The position numbers were made by a program, and so were the translations under genes. Below are positions 38,842 to 47,145 of a stretch of DNA of 64,000 nt, one piece after another. Position 1 is the first letter of the stretch. The number at the start of each line of letters is the position of its first letter. Location of the stretch: positions 19,843,835-19,907,834 of the forward strand of contig NC_003076.8 in assembly GCF_000001735.4 (NCBI RefSeq). Reading direction: 5' to 3'. This stretch comes from Arabidopsis thaliana. Taxonomy: Eukaryota > Streptophyta > Magnoliopsida > Brassicales > Brassicaceae. A model generated the notes under the pieces. It saw nothing but the letters and a program-made list of their open reading frames with translations. It ran no database searches and was not told the DNA's origin.

Positions 38842-39417
38842 TCAGTAATGCAAGATATAACAGTTAGACTCAACAGTAGCATCACCAGTCTTCATATCGA
38901 ACAACTTGGTCCGTGCTTCGACATAACCTCTAGCAAACCGGAACATTCCACTGCCTCCAACCACCGGCATTTCCCTAACCTTGGACATCACCGTGTTCCG
39001 ACCAAGAATCGTTATGGTACTCCCGTTGTACTTCCCAGTCTTAAAAGCCAAGTTCATCGCCATCAACAACCCTATCTCCTTTTGGGCTGCTCCAACGTAC
39101 ATCCCTTGGGCTTGACCCACCACAGTCGAGTTAATGGGCACATCTAATGTTAAAGCGTTGTCTATCATGGTGATTGATCCGAAATATGAGGAACTTGAGT
39201 ATTTTGCAACCGGCCCTTGGATCCTGATGGAACTTGGGTTTCGACCAGTTACAATGTCGTGCCAATAGACACGGAGATGTGTGAGTTTCTCTTTTTTGCC
39301 GAGGCCGAGGTGTTTTCGGTTTATTGTTCTTGCGAAGTCTTCACCGTTTTTTCCGGCTAAGGCGGTTGCGGTGAGGAGGAGGATTTGTGCGGTGAGGATG
39401 AGAATGAGCTTTGACAT
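38842..39417 (-). CDS. dirigent protein
   Basis: Single-exon gene, 191 aa, a normal length for the family. An N-terminal signal peptide (about residues 1-21, [21 protein letters not shown]) directs secretion to the cell wall. The dirigent beta-barrel follows: [19 protein letters not shown] (46-64), [12 protein letters not shown] (79-90), [12 protein letters not shown] (101-112), and [20 protein letters not shown] towards the end. Possible N-glycosylation sites are N96 (NST) and N131 (NGS). Dirigent proteins steer stereoselective coupling of phenoxy radicals in lignan and lignin-related synthesis; the partner and product are unknown here. It has the [16 protein letters not shown] motif typical of the group. 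Confidence 0.93.
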   Translation of the reverse strand: MSKLILILTAQILLLTATALAGKNGEDFARTINRKHLGLGKKEKLTHLRVYWHDIVTGRNPSSIRIQGPVAKYSSSSYFGSITMIDNALTLDVPINSTVVGQAQGMYVGAAQKEIGLLMAMNLAFKTGKYNGSTITILGRNTVMSKVREMPVVGGSGMFRFARGYVEARTKLFDMKTGDATVESNCYILHY

Positions 39418-40190
39418 GTTAGTTTTCTGGTGTCGTACTTTAATTGTTTTATTTGTTGTTGATAGAATGATAGTTTATGTAAATTGTGGGTGTATATACT
39501 GCAACTGTGCAACGTGCTATATATATCGAGTAATAGATGAGATCACGAGTGTGAAAATTAAAAAGGGGAAATAGATAAACGAGTGTCTACATATAGAAGA
39601 AGACGTGCTATTTGATAAATCTTCTAGAAAATAAAGTGAGTTTGGATTATTTGATTTTGTTAGGTGAATAAAGTGTAAAATATTGTATTTTATGGGGGAA
39701 GTTACAAAAGATTCAATCAATATCAGTTTCTAAAAGTTTGATTGGCAAAGTATTTAGATGAGTATAGCTAGGTGAGCATTTGTAAGTTATACGATTCCTC
39801 TAAGCTTTGATTTCGAGTCTTTTGTTGGGGTGTTAAATTCTTAAAAACAAAAACAATATTATATCCTTTTTTTAATTAAATCTCACGCTTTACCTTTTTA
39901 TTTCATGCAAAAGATTGAATAATTGAACTCTCTCCACTTTGGTTTGTTTATTCATATAAAACCAAACAGAAAATAAAAACACCTTGGTCATAACCTTAAT
40001 AGACCGATATAATCGGGAAAGGAAAACAAACCTAACTATTTAAATGTTTCTTTAACAAAAAGTATTGAAACTGACCTGTTTTAGTTGGAACAATATGCCT
40101 CGCGTGAATATCGGTCCAGACAACAACGCTCAAATAGAGATCACTACTCTACAATCACAAAGCAAATCAAGAAAGCTAAAGAAAATCAAA
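39418..40190. other. intergenic DNA
   Basis: Dirigent promoter (minus) and the upstream region of the USP-like pseudogene. The USP reading frame stays open upstream from 40065, but that part shows no domain and is treated as leader. Confidence 0.5.
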
Positions 40191-40707
40191 ATGGCTAGTG
40201 GAAGTGAGCGTGTGGTGGTTGTCGGAGTAGATGATTCAGCCCATAGCTACCATGCACTCGAGACGGCTCTTGATCTCTTTTTCATACCTTTCAAGGCCAA
40301 CCCACGATTCAAACTTGTCGTCCTTCACGCTCGACCAACAGCGACCTTCTTCCTCGGTGTTGCTGGCCCGGGAACGGTCGATATTATACCAATGGTGGAA
40401 GAAGATTTAAACAAGACCGCGGACTTGGTTAAGAAGAAGTGCGCCGAAGTGTGCTCGGCTAAGTCCGTTGAGATCTCGTCTTTGGAGGTGATTGAAGGAG
40501 ATCCGAGAAACATAATGTTGGAAGCCGTGGAGAGACATCATGCATGAGTTCTTGTCCTTGGTAGCCATGGTTATGGAGCTGACGTCAAGAGGATGTTTTT
40601 GTGGAGCGTCAAGTGTGCGTAACTATTTAGCTCATTAAGCACATTCCTCCGTTCTGATCATCAAGAAGCCTAAGGATAAACCTACTTCTACCAATAAACA
40701 GCAATGA
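40191..40707 (+). pseudogene. universal stress protein (USP) family pseudogene
   Basis: From the ATG at 40191 the frame encodes a good USP N-terminus (SERVVVVGVDDSAHSYHALE, then FKLVVLHARP and VEISSLEVIEGDPRN). It stops at TGA 40545-40547 right before the conserved ATP-binding loop. That loop is still visible in the same frame (VLVLGSHGYGADVKR). The frame then shifts, and the last conserved segment (AHSSVLIIKKPK) is found in another frame after a further in-frame TAA near 40636, with a final stop at 40705-40707. Two nonsense changes plus one frameshift in the most conserved half make a functional USP very unlikely. No splice signals rescue the break. Confidence 0.8.
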
Positions 40708-41076
40708 GGAACAAGACGACGTGATTTTCGTATATGTTACCATTCTGTTTTCTTAAGTAAGACCCTATCTATCGAACATTGTGCATACTCTTCTTCCCCA
40801 ACATCTTCCATTTCAACGTTAATAGCTTAGCTCTAATGTATATACTCATTGTATATATTCACTATATTAATCGCCTCTTCTTTGTGTTATTAATCTCCTT
40901 ACTTTTTTCTGTATATATTGCATAAAAATGAAGTTCTTAGAACATTTTTACATTTATTCTATATGATCATAATTGAAAGGTTCCAATTAAATTTGTTCTT
41001 TGGAAACTTGTAGTACCTTGCAAAGAGCTTGATCATGTACAAAGCTGAGGTAGAAATTAAACCTTATCGTGAATGT
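40708..41076. other. intergenic DNA
   Basis: No coding signal recognised. The stretch leads into a tandem duplication. Confidence 0.4.
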
Positions 41077-41410
41077 ACTATAACCAATGTTGCCGAGAAC
41101 TTGTAAGCAATGGCTTCAGTAACTTCTTTTTCTTTTCTCAGTTTACCTTTACCACTTTGTGAGTCTTGTTTGCATAATAAGGTTTGATCCGAGCTTGTAG
41201 AAGACGCCACTTGTGTTTTATGCGAAAGACATTTAAAACTCCTATAACCAAATAATCATGTTGCTGACTGCTGAGGACTTGTAAACAATCGATTTTAGCA
41301 ACTTTTTTCTTCTTTTCTCAGTTTACCTCTACCATTTTATGAGTCAAGTTTGCATAACAAGGTTTCAATCCGAGCTTGTGTAAGATAACACTTGGTGTCT
41401 TAAATATAAA
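41077..41410. repeat. ~165-bp direct tandem duplication
   Basis: Copy 1 spans about 41077-41238 and copy 2 about 41241-41410. Both contain, in order, CTATAACCAA, GTTGC, GAACTTGTAA or GGACTTGTAA, CTTTTCTCAGTTTACCT, TGAGTC, GTTTGCATAA, AAGGTTT and CCGAGCTTGT. Identity is about 70-75% by eye. No protein-coding content is evident. Confidence 0.75.
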
Positions 41411-41543
41411 AAGATCCGGCAATGTTGATTTCCTTCTAAGCAATATTTTCAATCTTCAAACTCATTTATACATAGTTAACATAACCTCCAAAACATAAAT
41501 ATCACAGATCCAAAAGATCGGATAAACATAATCTCTCCAAATA

Positions 41544-41702
41544 ATGATGCGTTACTCTCATACTCTCCAGCAGTTCTCAATTCTATCTTTCATCGTCACA
41601 ATATGGACCGTCCAATCGGTACCACCACAGCCACCGGTTCGATGCGATCAAACCGGCTGCACCGTCTCCAATGCAAAAGAGTGTCTTCCACAAATTCACT
41701 GA
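41544..41702 (+). pseudogene. N-terminal fragment of an L-gulonolactone oxidase-like FAD oxidase
   Basis: The frame from ATG 41544 (or 41547) reads MRYSHTLQQFSILSFIVTIW, then TVQSVPPQPPVRCDQTGCTV and SNA, before leaving the family pattern and stopping at TGA 41700-41702. I recognise the signal peptide and the CDQTGCTVSNA motif as the start of plant GulLO-like berberine/FAD oxidases. The FAD-binding and catalytic domains are absent downstream. The assignment is from memory of the family. Confidence 0.55.
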
Positions 41703-42099
41703 GCCCTTCGAGAAAGAGAGACACAATGCCACAACTAAAAATTGAACTGAAAATTGTAGGGCTTTACCCCAAAGGGAGCCCTTCCAGAAATTCTCGAAGG
41801 CCCAAGACAAGCTTAGGCCTAGGAGGGGGTTTGGAAATAGTTTTCAACCAGCAATAGACGCGCCTCGGTTAGAACCTCATTAGCTGCGTCATTGCCCCAA
41901 GCGCAAAGATAAGTTTGTTTCAAACACAAGCCTCTTTATTTATATCCAAACAAAACCGACCAACTTGATGCGTTCTTCCGATGTGGTATTCTTGTACCAA
42001 TACAATAAATAAACACAATCGAATTCGAAACTTACAATTCGTAATAAGAAATTACCTTTTACAGCTTTATTTAACAAAGGTTTCATGTAAAAAGAATGG
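41703..42099. other. intergenic DNA downstream of U1 snRNA
   Basis: Open frames on both strands at about 41583-41857 are unlike any protein I know. No clear gene is seen. Confidence 0.4.
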
Positions 42100-42262
42100 T
42101 AGGGACCGCGCGAACGCAGGCCCCCTCTGCCACAAATAATGACGCAGGCTCTCCCACTTGGGGAGACCTTAAGCTAAGCACCCCTCCGTTATGTGCAATG
42201 GAGGTCACTAGCCTAGGCCACTCGTCTTATTGATCACAAGTTGACCCCGTCCAGGTAAGTAA
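42100..42262 (-). ncRNA. U1 spliceosomal snRNA
   Basis: The minus strand reads (T)TACTTACCTGGACGGGGTC at its 5' end, the U1 5'-splice-site recognition sequence followed by the start of helix H. Stem-loop II keeps the U1A-binding heptamer ATTGCAC (42199-42193), stem-loop III is CTCCCCAAGTGGGAG, the Sm site is ATTTGTGG within 42130-42140, and the 3' hairpin is CTGCGTTCGCGCGG. About 163 nt, as expected for plant U1. U1 snRNP pairs with intron 5' splice sites. Promoter spacing is ideal for RNA polymerase II. Loop I reads GATCAATAAG, which seems to differ from the usual U1-70K loop, though its stem is preserved (CTTGT/ACGAG). It may be a variant, but the promoter suggests an expressed gene. Confidence 0.93.
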
Positions 42263-42288
42263 TTTTCACAGACTGTCCACATCTTCAG

Positions 42289-42293
42289 TTATA
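42289..42293 (-). promoter_or_regulatory. TATA box of the U1 snRNA gene
   Basis: Minus-strand TATAA, 31 nt upstream of the predicted U1 5' end and 33 nt from the USE. This spacing is typical of Pol II-transcribed plant snRNA genes. Confidence 0.88.
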
Positions 42294-42326
42294 CTCTGCT
42301 TCCTCAATCATTCTTTCAGGTCTTAG

Positions 42327-42337
42327 CGATGTGGGAC
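42327..42337 (-). promoter_or_regulatory. upstream sequence element (USE) of the U1 snRNA gene
   Basis: Minus-strand GTCCCACATCG is a perfect match to the plant snRNA USE consensus RTCCCACATCG, bound by the SNAPc-type factor. Confidence 0.93.
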
Positions 42338-42929
42338 TCTGCAAATTAACACATCTCACACACCTATTGGTCTCTTTTTAACGAGATGAGTTTTATGTTA
42401 TACACATGAGCCATAGCCCATATGTCCTCTAGGCCCATTGAAGTGCATACTATAAATTGTTTTTTTTTTTATTGGATTATCAGACTGTTTTAAACACGTT
42501 CGCTTGCTTGATACACGATTTCTTAAATATTGTTACGGAAGCTGTTAATATATTTTTTTCCTTTTTCACAAGCTGTTAGTGTTACTGTAGATTTACGCAA
42601 GGTTTAGCTTAACTCTAAAATGGTTCAGCATCACCTACTTTAGTACTACGACTACAAAACTGATCAGCTTCTCCTTCTCTCTTCCATGGCGATTCTCGTC
42701 GTCTGAATTAGGTACTTTTCTAAATCTTACACCTTCTATTCAGTACGCGAAATTGACTCTTCTTTGCTGTCTTGACCTAGAAATACGAAAATTTCAAAAT
42801 CGAAGCTCGATTCCATTTGTTTAGGGTTGATATTACGATTCTGATTCCATTTGTTGTTGAATTCGTGTAAGGTTGTGGAATCGAAGTATTGAGAGGGGAG
42901 ATTATTGAAATTAGGGGTTTTGAATAGTG
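42338..42929. other. divergent intergenic DNA
   Basis: Between the U1 promoter and the J-protein gene. A GGCCCA site lies near 42442 and an untranslated leader, possibly with an intron from about 42711, precedes the ATG. Confidence 0.45.
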
Positions 42930-43982
42930 ATGGATGGTAATAAGGATGATGCGTCTCGGTGTTTGAGAATCGCCGAAGACGCCATTGTTTCTGGTGATAA
43001 AGAACGAGCGTTGAAATTCATCAATATGGCGAAACGGCTTAATCCAAGTCTCTCTGTTGATGAACTTGTTGCTGCTTGTGACAATCTGGATTCAGTTTCG
43101 AGGAATTCTTCTGTTAGCGAGAAGCTTAAAACTATGGACGGTGATGATGATAAGCTTGAGACTGGGAAAATGAAGTATACTGAGGAAAATGTGGATTTGG
43201 TTAGGAATATTATAAGAAACAATGATTATTATGCGATTTTGGGTTTGGAAAAGAATTGTTCTGTTGATGAGATTAGAAAAGCTTATAGGAAGTTGTCTTT
43301 GAAAGTTCATCCAGATAAGAACAAGGCACCTGGTTCAGAGGAGGCGTTTAAGAAAGTTTCGAAAGCGTTTACTTGTTTGAGTGATGGTAACTCGAGAAGA
43401 CAGTTTGATCAGGTGGGGATTGTTGATGAGTTTGATCATGTTCAGAGGCGGAATCGTAGGCCGAGGAGGAGATATAATACGCGGAATGATTTCTTTGATG
43501 ATGAGTTTGATCCTGAAGAGATATTCAGGACGGTTTTTGGTCAACAACGAGAGGTGTTTCGTGCTTCTCATGCTTATAGGACTAGACAACCACGTAACCA
43601 ATTCCGAGAGGAGGAGATTAATGTTGCTGGACCAAGTTGTTTGACGATTATTCAGATTTTGCCATTCTTTCTGCTTTTGTTGCTGGCTTATTTACCCTTT
43701 TCTGAGCCTGACTATTCTCTGCACAAGAACCAGTCTTATCAGATACCAAAGACGACACAGAATACGGAGATTAGTTTTTATGTTAGATCAGCATCAGCCT
43801 TTGATGAGAAGTTTCCGCTCAGTAGCTCAGCCCGAGCTAACCTTGAGGGCAACGTGATCAAAGAGTACAAACACTTTCTTTTCCAGTCTTGTCGCATTGA
43901 GCTTCAAAAACGTCGGTGGAACAAGAAGATACCAACCCCTCACTGCATCGAACTTCAAGATCGCGGATTTGTTGACAGGTAA
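42930..43982 (+). CDS. DnaJ/Hsp40 membrane co-chaperone (DnaJB12/B14-like, DUF1977)
   Basis: One long exon, 350 aa from ATG 42930. The N-terminus (DASRCLRIAEDAIVSGDKER...RALKFINMAKRLNPS) is the helical region common to this class. The J domain spans about 99-163 with HPD at 127-129 (KLSLKVHPDKNKAPGSEEAF). A basic linker follows, then one transmembrane helix at about 238-256 (LTIIQILPFFLLLLLAYL), and a C-terminal DUF1977-type domain. Relatives DNAJB12/B14 sit in the ER membrane with the J domain in the cytosol and recruit Hsp70 for protein quality control. The stop codon lies in ACAG/GTAACA, a perfect splice donor context, so a spliced form with a slightly different C-terminus is possible. Confidence 0.9.
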   Translation: MDGNKDDASRCLRIAEDAIVSGDKERALKFINMAKRLNPSLSVDELVAACDNLDSVSRNSSVSEKLKTMDGDDDKLETGKMKYTEENVDLVRNIIRNNDYYAILGLEKNCSVDEIRKAYRKLSLKVHPDKNKAPGSEEAFKKVSKAFTCLSDGNSRRQFDQVGIVDEFDHVQRRNRRPRRRYNTRNDFFDDEFDPEEIFRTVFGQQREVFRASHAYRTRQPRNQFREEEINVAGPSCLTIIQILPFFLLLLLAYLPFSEPDYSLHKNQSYQIPKTTQNTEISFYVRSASAFDEKFPLSSSARANLEGNVIKEYKHFLFQSCRIELQKRRWNKKIPTPHCIELQDRGFVDR

Positions 43983-44916
43983 CAGCTTTTACTTTACCTC
44001 CACATTTATGTTTTAGATATGTCATGTACTTCATAGATCCCCACGTATCATGTTTACTAAGCTCCTCCACAGTTAGAAGCCGAGTTGACCAATCTTTTTA
44101 AGATCTTAACAAATGAAGGCTTTTAGACAGGTTAAGATCGTAAACAGGGCCTTACACATAGAACCTATATCTCTCATACAAAACGTGGAACCCATACATA
44201 ACTTATTACAAATGCTAGTGCTAGATTTTCTTATGGTCACACAACAATCATTGATGTTAGTCCTTTGTTTGTTTGACACAAAACAGGCATATACCGATAT
44301 GATACCAGCTCAGAACTTTCCAACATTCGCTGAGACCTGCCAGATTTGGATGTTCCAGAGGTTCTTGGGCTGCAAGTATAATCTGTAATGTGTGTAGGGA
44401 GGATAACAATAGTCTCTTTTGTTTGGTTCATATAGATTTGGAGATGATAATTCCTAGGTGAATATTGAGAACAACAAAGAAGAAATTACTCACAACAAGG
44501 TACTTGTCACCATACTCACATTATGATTCAATAAAAATAAAGGTTGAGTCTAACAATTCTCTCTAGAAGATGTAGCAGATAACAATTCTATTACTTGTTT
44601 ATATGGCAACAAGTCCTTTGATTTGTTTCAATCAGATCTCTTAATGCTTTACGTTAGAACATTTTGGTTCAAGATTCTCGGTTCTTGGTCATATATTATT
44701 TCAAAAATTCAAATGCTATTGTTACAGCTAGATTATACACATGAATCATGTGAAAAGTAAATATCAAATTCCAGTGTCTTAATAGAGGGTGAAAATGAGC
44801 CCAAACAACATTACAAAACCTGTGAAAAGCGGTCTTTGTGTTCATTGAGAATGAATTGAACTAATAACTCAGAACCCTCCTGAGTTCTATCTTCAATGTT
44901 ATATTGCTTGCACATG
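43983..44916. other. convergent intergenic DNA
   Basis: 3' flanks of the J-protein gene (plus) and KCS21 (minus). Open frames here have no recognisable content. Confidence 0.5.
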
Positions 44917-46311
44917 CTAGCCTGGTCTGATATTTGTAGAGTCAGGTACGTCTACAGGATATGAGTCGATAAAGTCGAGCCATTTGTTTTCTGTGTTGGG
45001 CTCCACTTTTCGGATGCATCTCCACACCGCACTGTTACACTTGAACCCACTTCCAAATGCAATCTGCAAGACCCTATCGCCTTTTTTCATTCTCCTTTTT
45101 GCTTCCAAGTAAGAGAGAGCGTACCAAATGGATGACGAAGAAGTATTCCCAAACCTATGAAGAGTCATCTTTGATGGCTCGATGTCTACTTTTGTCAGTT
45201 TCAGGTTCATCTCCATTGCTTGAATTACAGCTCTTCCTCCTGTATGAATGCAGAAATGCTCAAACGCTGTCTTGAAGTTTGGTGTATAAGAAGAATTCGA
45301 CTCATAGATCTTTAGTTTCTTGCAAAGAATGTGTTGTATCACATATTGGAATTGCTCTAAGTAAGGTAATACCAGAGGTCCCAGTGAAGTTAGATTCATC
45401 TTCAGCATATCCCCAGCAACGCTGATTACATCTTTGGTTATCGACACCCCTTGCTTTTCATCAGAGTCTATGTCTTGATAGATACATCGGTAAGCTCGAT
45501 CATCTTTCGCTTTATTTTTTCTAACAACATGCAAGAGCTCATACTTTGCATTGTCTCTGTCATGATCATTGCTAGACATCAAAACTGCAGCTGCTCCCAT
45601 TCGGAAGAGACAATTAGTAAGAAGCATAGATCTGTCTTTGCCAATGTACCAATGTGTGTTCAGCGCTTCGGTGCTAACAATAAGAGCCAATGAGCCTCGG
45701 TGAGCCTGTAGCAAATCATTAGCCAAATTGACTGATAGAATCCCAGCCGCACAACCCATCCCAGACAGGTTAAAGCTCTTGATATTGCTTCTCATATGGA
45801 ATTTGTTGATCACCATTGCACTTAGAGACGGTGAAGGCGAATGCAAACTACAGTTTGTTATCAGTATGTCTATGCTTCTTGGGCTTAGTTTGTTTTTCCT
45901 CAGGAGATCCTCAACAGAGGTGAAGATAGTGGTCATGGTTTCTATTTTGACCGAGGAGAGAGATTTCTTGAGGGGTATTTCCATCAGGGAACGAGGAATA
46001 CTGGTTTGGTTGCTTAACCAGGACCTCTCAAGAATCCGGGCTTGGAAGTCAATACTCTCTTGATCAAGCTTGTCATCGAGGTAGATGGTTTCGATAAGAG
46101 TTGACATTGGGACGCGGTTTGAGTCAGGTGCCCGGTAACAAGTGAAATCAAGTAAGTAGACTTTGACTCTTGTTCTAATTCTTTGGTAGATCAGATGCAC
46201 TACTAGCAAACCGGCAAAGATCTCAAAGACAGAAACACCTGAGCTGAGAAGTGTTGTCAGCTCTGAGATGCTCATGGAGATTGGTGAAACTCTGTGTATC
46301 GTTTGATTCAT
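44917..46311 (-). CDS. KCS21: 3-ketoacyl-CoA synthase
   Basis: Single exon on the minus strand, 464 aa, slightly shorter than most family members. KCS is the condensing enzyme of the ER fatty-acid elongase, joining malonyl-CoA to long acyl-CoAs to make very-long-chain fatty acids for waxes, cutin, suberin and seed lipids. The catalytic triad is intact: Cys187 in NLSGMGCAAG, His356 in FEHFCIHTGGRAV and Asn389 in HRFGNTSSSS. The FAE1/type III polyketide synthase-like core starts with YLLDFTCYRAPDSNRVPMST and there is one hydrophobic N-terminal segment (about 27-45). The HTHWYIGKDRSMLLTNCLFR segment (near 219-237) is family-typical. The chain-length specificity cannot be read from sequence. Symbol from memory of the locus. 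Confidence 0.93.
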   Translation of the reverse strand: MNQTIHRVSPISMSISELTTLLSSGVSVFEIFAGLLVVHLIYQRIRTRVKVYLLDFTCYRAPDSNRVPMSTLIETIYLDDKLDQESIDFQARILERSWLSNQTSIPRSLMEIPLKKSLSSVKIETMTTIFTSVEDLLRKNKLSPRSIDILITNCSLHSPSPSLSAMVINKFHMRSNIKSFNLSGMGCAAGILSVNLANDLLQAHRGSLALIVSTEALNTHWYIGKDRSMLLTNCLFRMGAAAVLMSSNDHDRDNAKYELLHVVRKNKAKDDRAYRCIYQDIDSDEKQGVSITKDVISVAGDMLKMNLTSLGPLVLPYLEQFQYVIQHILCKKLKIYESNSSYTPNFKTAFEHFCIHTGGRAVIQAMEMNLKLTKVDIEPSKMTLHRFGNTSSSSIWYALSYLEAKRRMKKGDRVLQIAFGSGFKCNSAVWRCIRKVEPNTENKWLDFIDSYPVDVPDSTNIRPG

Positions 46312-47145
46312 TTCACTTTATTCTTTTAGGTTCAAGTTTTTCATGGATGATTGATTTTCCCATTATGGTGGCTTTTACGTGAAGATATAAGAGAATGGAC
46401 TTATCATGTGGAAGTTGTTGCAGAGGATTTCACTGCGTTAGGCAATGCTATTTTTTTCAGCATTCTTTATGTGCTTTCTAACAATTAGTCACAACACGTC
46501 TTCTTACTTGTCTGATTAGTTAAGAGCTAACTTGGGTCTAAGGGTTTACACGTTAAACCAGCCACTGTAAAATTATTGTAATTGTGTTGATTAATAAAAC
46601 AAAATCCTTCCCAAATTTTGAAAATCATACATTGCAATTATTAAATAATATTGTAAGAGAAAAAGTGAGACTAATTCCAAAGTTGTTATGTCAATTTGTT
46701 TGTTCGTTGTTGTTTGTAATTTGCATGTGAAGAGCTTCGGATAGGATAAGCAGGGGATATGAGCTGCAACAAACAATACTCTCTCAAGGGGTTGGCTTCC
46801 TTTGCAACTGATTACACTGCGAGTCCGGTGACTGACTGATTAATTCTTCCTCTTCTGGCCATTATGCAATATAAACGAGAAGACGAGGAATCAAGAAAAT
46901 AACGAAAGAAACTATCTATCCTAACCAAAATACTTTTAATCATTGGATTGCAAAAAATATATAGATTAGAAATTTCATGCCAATTCGAACAAATATCAAC
47001 AAAAAGGTGCATATAAAAAAGATAGCCAAAAATGATTGGTCAAATAAAAAGCTTAACAAAAAAATAAGATCAGAAGAATCAAGAGAAAAAAATGACAAAA
47101 AGAAATTATTGCAATCATGTTTCTTGTTAATGAAACAATTCAAAA
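46312..47145. other. intergenic DNA
   Basis: KCS21 promoter (minus) and the 3' flank of the extensin. Open frames near 46812-47198 are AT-rich and not convincing. Confidence 0.5.

Noticed and set aside
41583-41857. 75-84 aa ORFs on both strands downstream of U1
   Set aside because: No family resemblance. One overlaps the GulLO-like fragment in a different frame.
44113-44388. 91-aa ORF after the J-protein gene
   Set aside because: Sits in the 3' flank, with no domain or splice link to the upstream exon that keeps frame.
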